Of a stretch of DNA of 8,139 nucleotides, positions 6,998 through 8,139 are shown piece by piece. The first letter of the stretch is position 1, and each line of letters starts with the position of its first letter. Source of the DNA: Lachnospiraceae bacterium (GTDB lineage: Bacteria > Bacillota > Clostridia > Lachnospirales > Lachnospiraceae); assembly GCA_003446735.1 (NCBI GenBank), contig DMCJ01000145.1, positions 1 to 8,139 on the forward strand, in the 5' to 3' direction. The notes under the pieces are model-generated. The model did not search any database and was not told the origin of the DNA. It saw nothing but the letters and a program-made list of their open reading frames with translations. Made by a program: the position numbers and the translations under genes.

Positions 6998-8139
6998 ATG
7001 GTTGAAGCATATTACGCAATACTGTGCGGGATAGCGTTCCTGCTTCTCATATTTTACATATGTATCTGGAACAGGCGCTTTGATACGTGTATCACGCTCG
7101 TATTCGTGCTGGTCCCCATTGTAAATCTCATATATCTTCTTCTCAGCGTTTCGGAGGAACTTAATGAAACCATACTTGCGATAAAGCTTTCATATATAGG
7201 AGGATGCTTCCTTATATGGGCGCTTACGATGGCGGTGGTCTCCCTGTGTAAGATCGAGATCAAAAGATGGATAAGGGTCGGATCCTTTATCATAAGCTTT
7301 ATCATGTACTTAGGTGTCCAGACGATAGGTATTAACGGTCTTTTTTATAAGAGTGTAAGGGTGGCAAAAGAAGCCGGGCAGACCGTGGTGATAAAGGAAT
7401 ACGGACCGCTTCACACCGTTTTCTACTTCTATATCGCTATCTATTACATCGCGGGCATCAGCGTTGTAACATACAGTCTCTTTAAGAAAAAAGAGGTATC
7501 AAGGGTCATATTGTATTCCCTCTTTCTGCCGGAGATTCCGGCACTCATAGGTTTTGCCGCAAACAAGATAATCCCGTATAATATCGATTTTATGCCTTTA
7601 TCCTATGTTTTCGGACAGCTTGTCTATCTCTTTATAGTAAAGAGGATGTCATATTACATGATAAGCGATATGGTCGTAGAATCCATGATCCAGTCCGGAG
7701 ATACCGGATTTGTCACCATAGACTTCAGATATAATTACCTAAGCAGCAACGAAACGGCAAAAAAGATCATCCCCGCATTAAGGGATCTGACCGTCGATCA
7801 GAATGTTCAGGATGTAGAAGGACTTAAAGACAATATGGTAAAGTGGGTCAACCACTATAAGGAGGATGGCTCAGGATCGGATGTACGCTATGAAAAAATG
7901 GATCCGGAGGGAAATGAGGATCGGATCTATAAGGTTAAGATCAGTTATCTTTATGACGGATCAAGAAAGATAGGATATCAGTTTTTCTTCGTGGACGATA
8001 CTCAGGAGCAGAAATACATCTCACTTCTTGATAAATACAATTCCGAGCTTGAAGAGGAAGTGGGGCAGAAGACCGAAAAGATCATAAACATGCATAACAA
8101 CCTGATCTTAAGTATGGCGACCATGGTGGAGAGCAGGGA
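6998..8139 (+). CDS. 7TM sensor / PAS-like signalling protein, 3' end missing; probable HD/HD-GYP output
   Basis: An open frame from the ATG at 6998 runs without a stop to the window end, giving 380 complete codons. The first 215 residues hold about seven hydrophobic segments (roughly 4-24, 31-50, 61-84, 91-110, 140-163, 169-190 and 195-215), as in the HisKA_7TM type of N-terminal sensor. Residues about 224-340 look like a PAS fold (SGDTGFVTIDF near its start, KIGYQFFFVDDTQEQ at its end). A charged heptad-like helix follows (about 341-372, YNSELEEEVGQKTEKI). The final visible residues, ILSMATMVESR, resemble the segment that from memory leads into an HD or HD-GYP phosphodiesterase domain in Clostridia proteins of this layout. 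It does not look like a histidine kinase H box. The HD domain itself is outside the window, so a c-di-GMP role is inference. A histidine kinase or GGDEF output remains possible. The protein appears separate from the acyltransferase operon but may be co-transcribed by read-through. Confidence 0.85.
   Translation, partial: MVEAYYAILCGIAFLLLIFYICIWNRRFDTCITLVFVLVPIVNLIYLLLSVSEELNETILAIKLSYIGGCFLIWALTMAVVSLCKIEIKRWIRVGSFIISFIMYLGVQTIGINGLFYKSVRVAKEAGQTVVIKEYGPLHTVFYFYIAIYYIAGISVVTYSLFKKKEVSRVILYSLFLPEIPALIGFAANKIIPYNIDFMPLSYVFGQLVYLFIVKRMSYYMISDMVVESMIQSGDTGFVTIDFRYNYLSSNETAKKIIPALRDLTVDQNVQDVEGLKDNMVKWVNHYKEDGSGSDVRYEKMDPEGNEDRIYKVKISYLYDGSRKIGYQFFFVDDTQEQKYISLLDKYNSELEEEVGQKTEKIINMHNNLILSMATMVESR

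Noticed and set aside
7054..7305. 83-codon minus-strand frame opposite the 7TM gene
   Set aside because: It lies opposite predicted TM segments of a continuous + strand frame with a strong Shine-Dalgarno.
1..8139. CRISPR arrays, insertion sequences, tRNA genes or phage attachment sites
   Set aside because: I saw no regularly spaced repeats, transposase frames, terminal inverted repeats or tRNA cloverleaf signatures on reading the window.

Overview
This looks like a chromosomal segment from a low-to-mid GC Clostridia-type Firmicute, most plausibly Lachnospiraceae (Butyrivibrio or a relative). The reasons are a class A RNase P RNA (Bacilli normally carry class B), heavy use of ATA (Ile) and AGG/AGA (Arg) codons throughout, and the style of the 7TM signalling proteins. 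The genus is an inference and was not tested. All genes read on the + strand and the window is densely packed, with no gene-free stretch over 300 bases.

Layout: bases 1 to about 269 are the 3' two-thirds of the RNase P RNA (rnpB), cut by the window start. About 30 bases later comes a 922-codon hybrid sensor histidine kinase (one N-terminal TM, an extracytoplasmic domain, a multi-TM block, HisKA, HATPase, REC, HPt). Five bases after its stop begins an MBOAT O-acyltransferase (AlgI/DltB-like). It is followed by a membrane-anchored SGNH-type protein and, overlapping the stop of the SGNH gene by one base, a second MBOAT O-acyltransferase. After 62 bases carrying a possible -10 box and a strong Shine-Dalgarno, a further signalling gene starts and runs off the window end. 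It encodes a 7TM sensor plus a PAS-like domain plus a coiled coil, and its last visible residues resemble the segment just before an HD/HD-GYP phosphodiesterase domain.

Working together: the kinase and the three membrane genes are spaced as one transcription unit. In known systems (alginate AlgI/AlgJ/AlgX, Wss cellulose acetylation, PatA/PatB, DltB/DltD) an MBOAT protein moves an acyl group across the membrane and an SGNH partner places it on a cell-surface polymer. The cassette is therefore best read as a cell-envelope or exopolysaccharide O-acylation module, unusual in having two different MBOATs around one SGNH partner and in being physically linked to a phosphorelay kinase. The polymer, the acyl group, the signal and the response regulator are not visible here. 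The family assignments are well supported by motifs. The joint function is inference.
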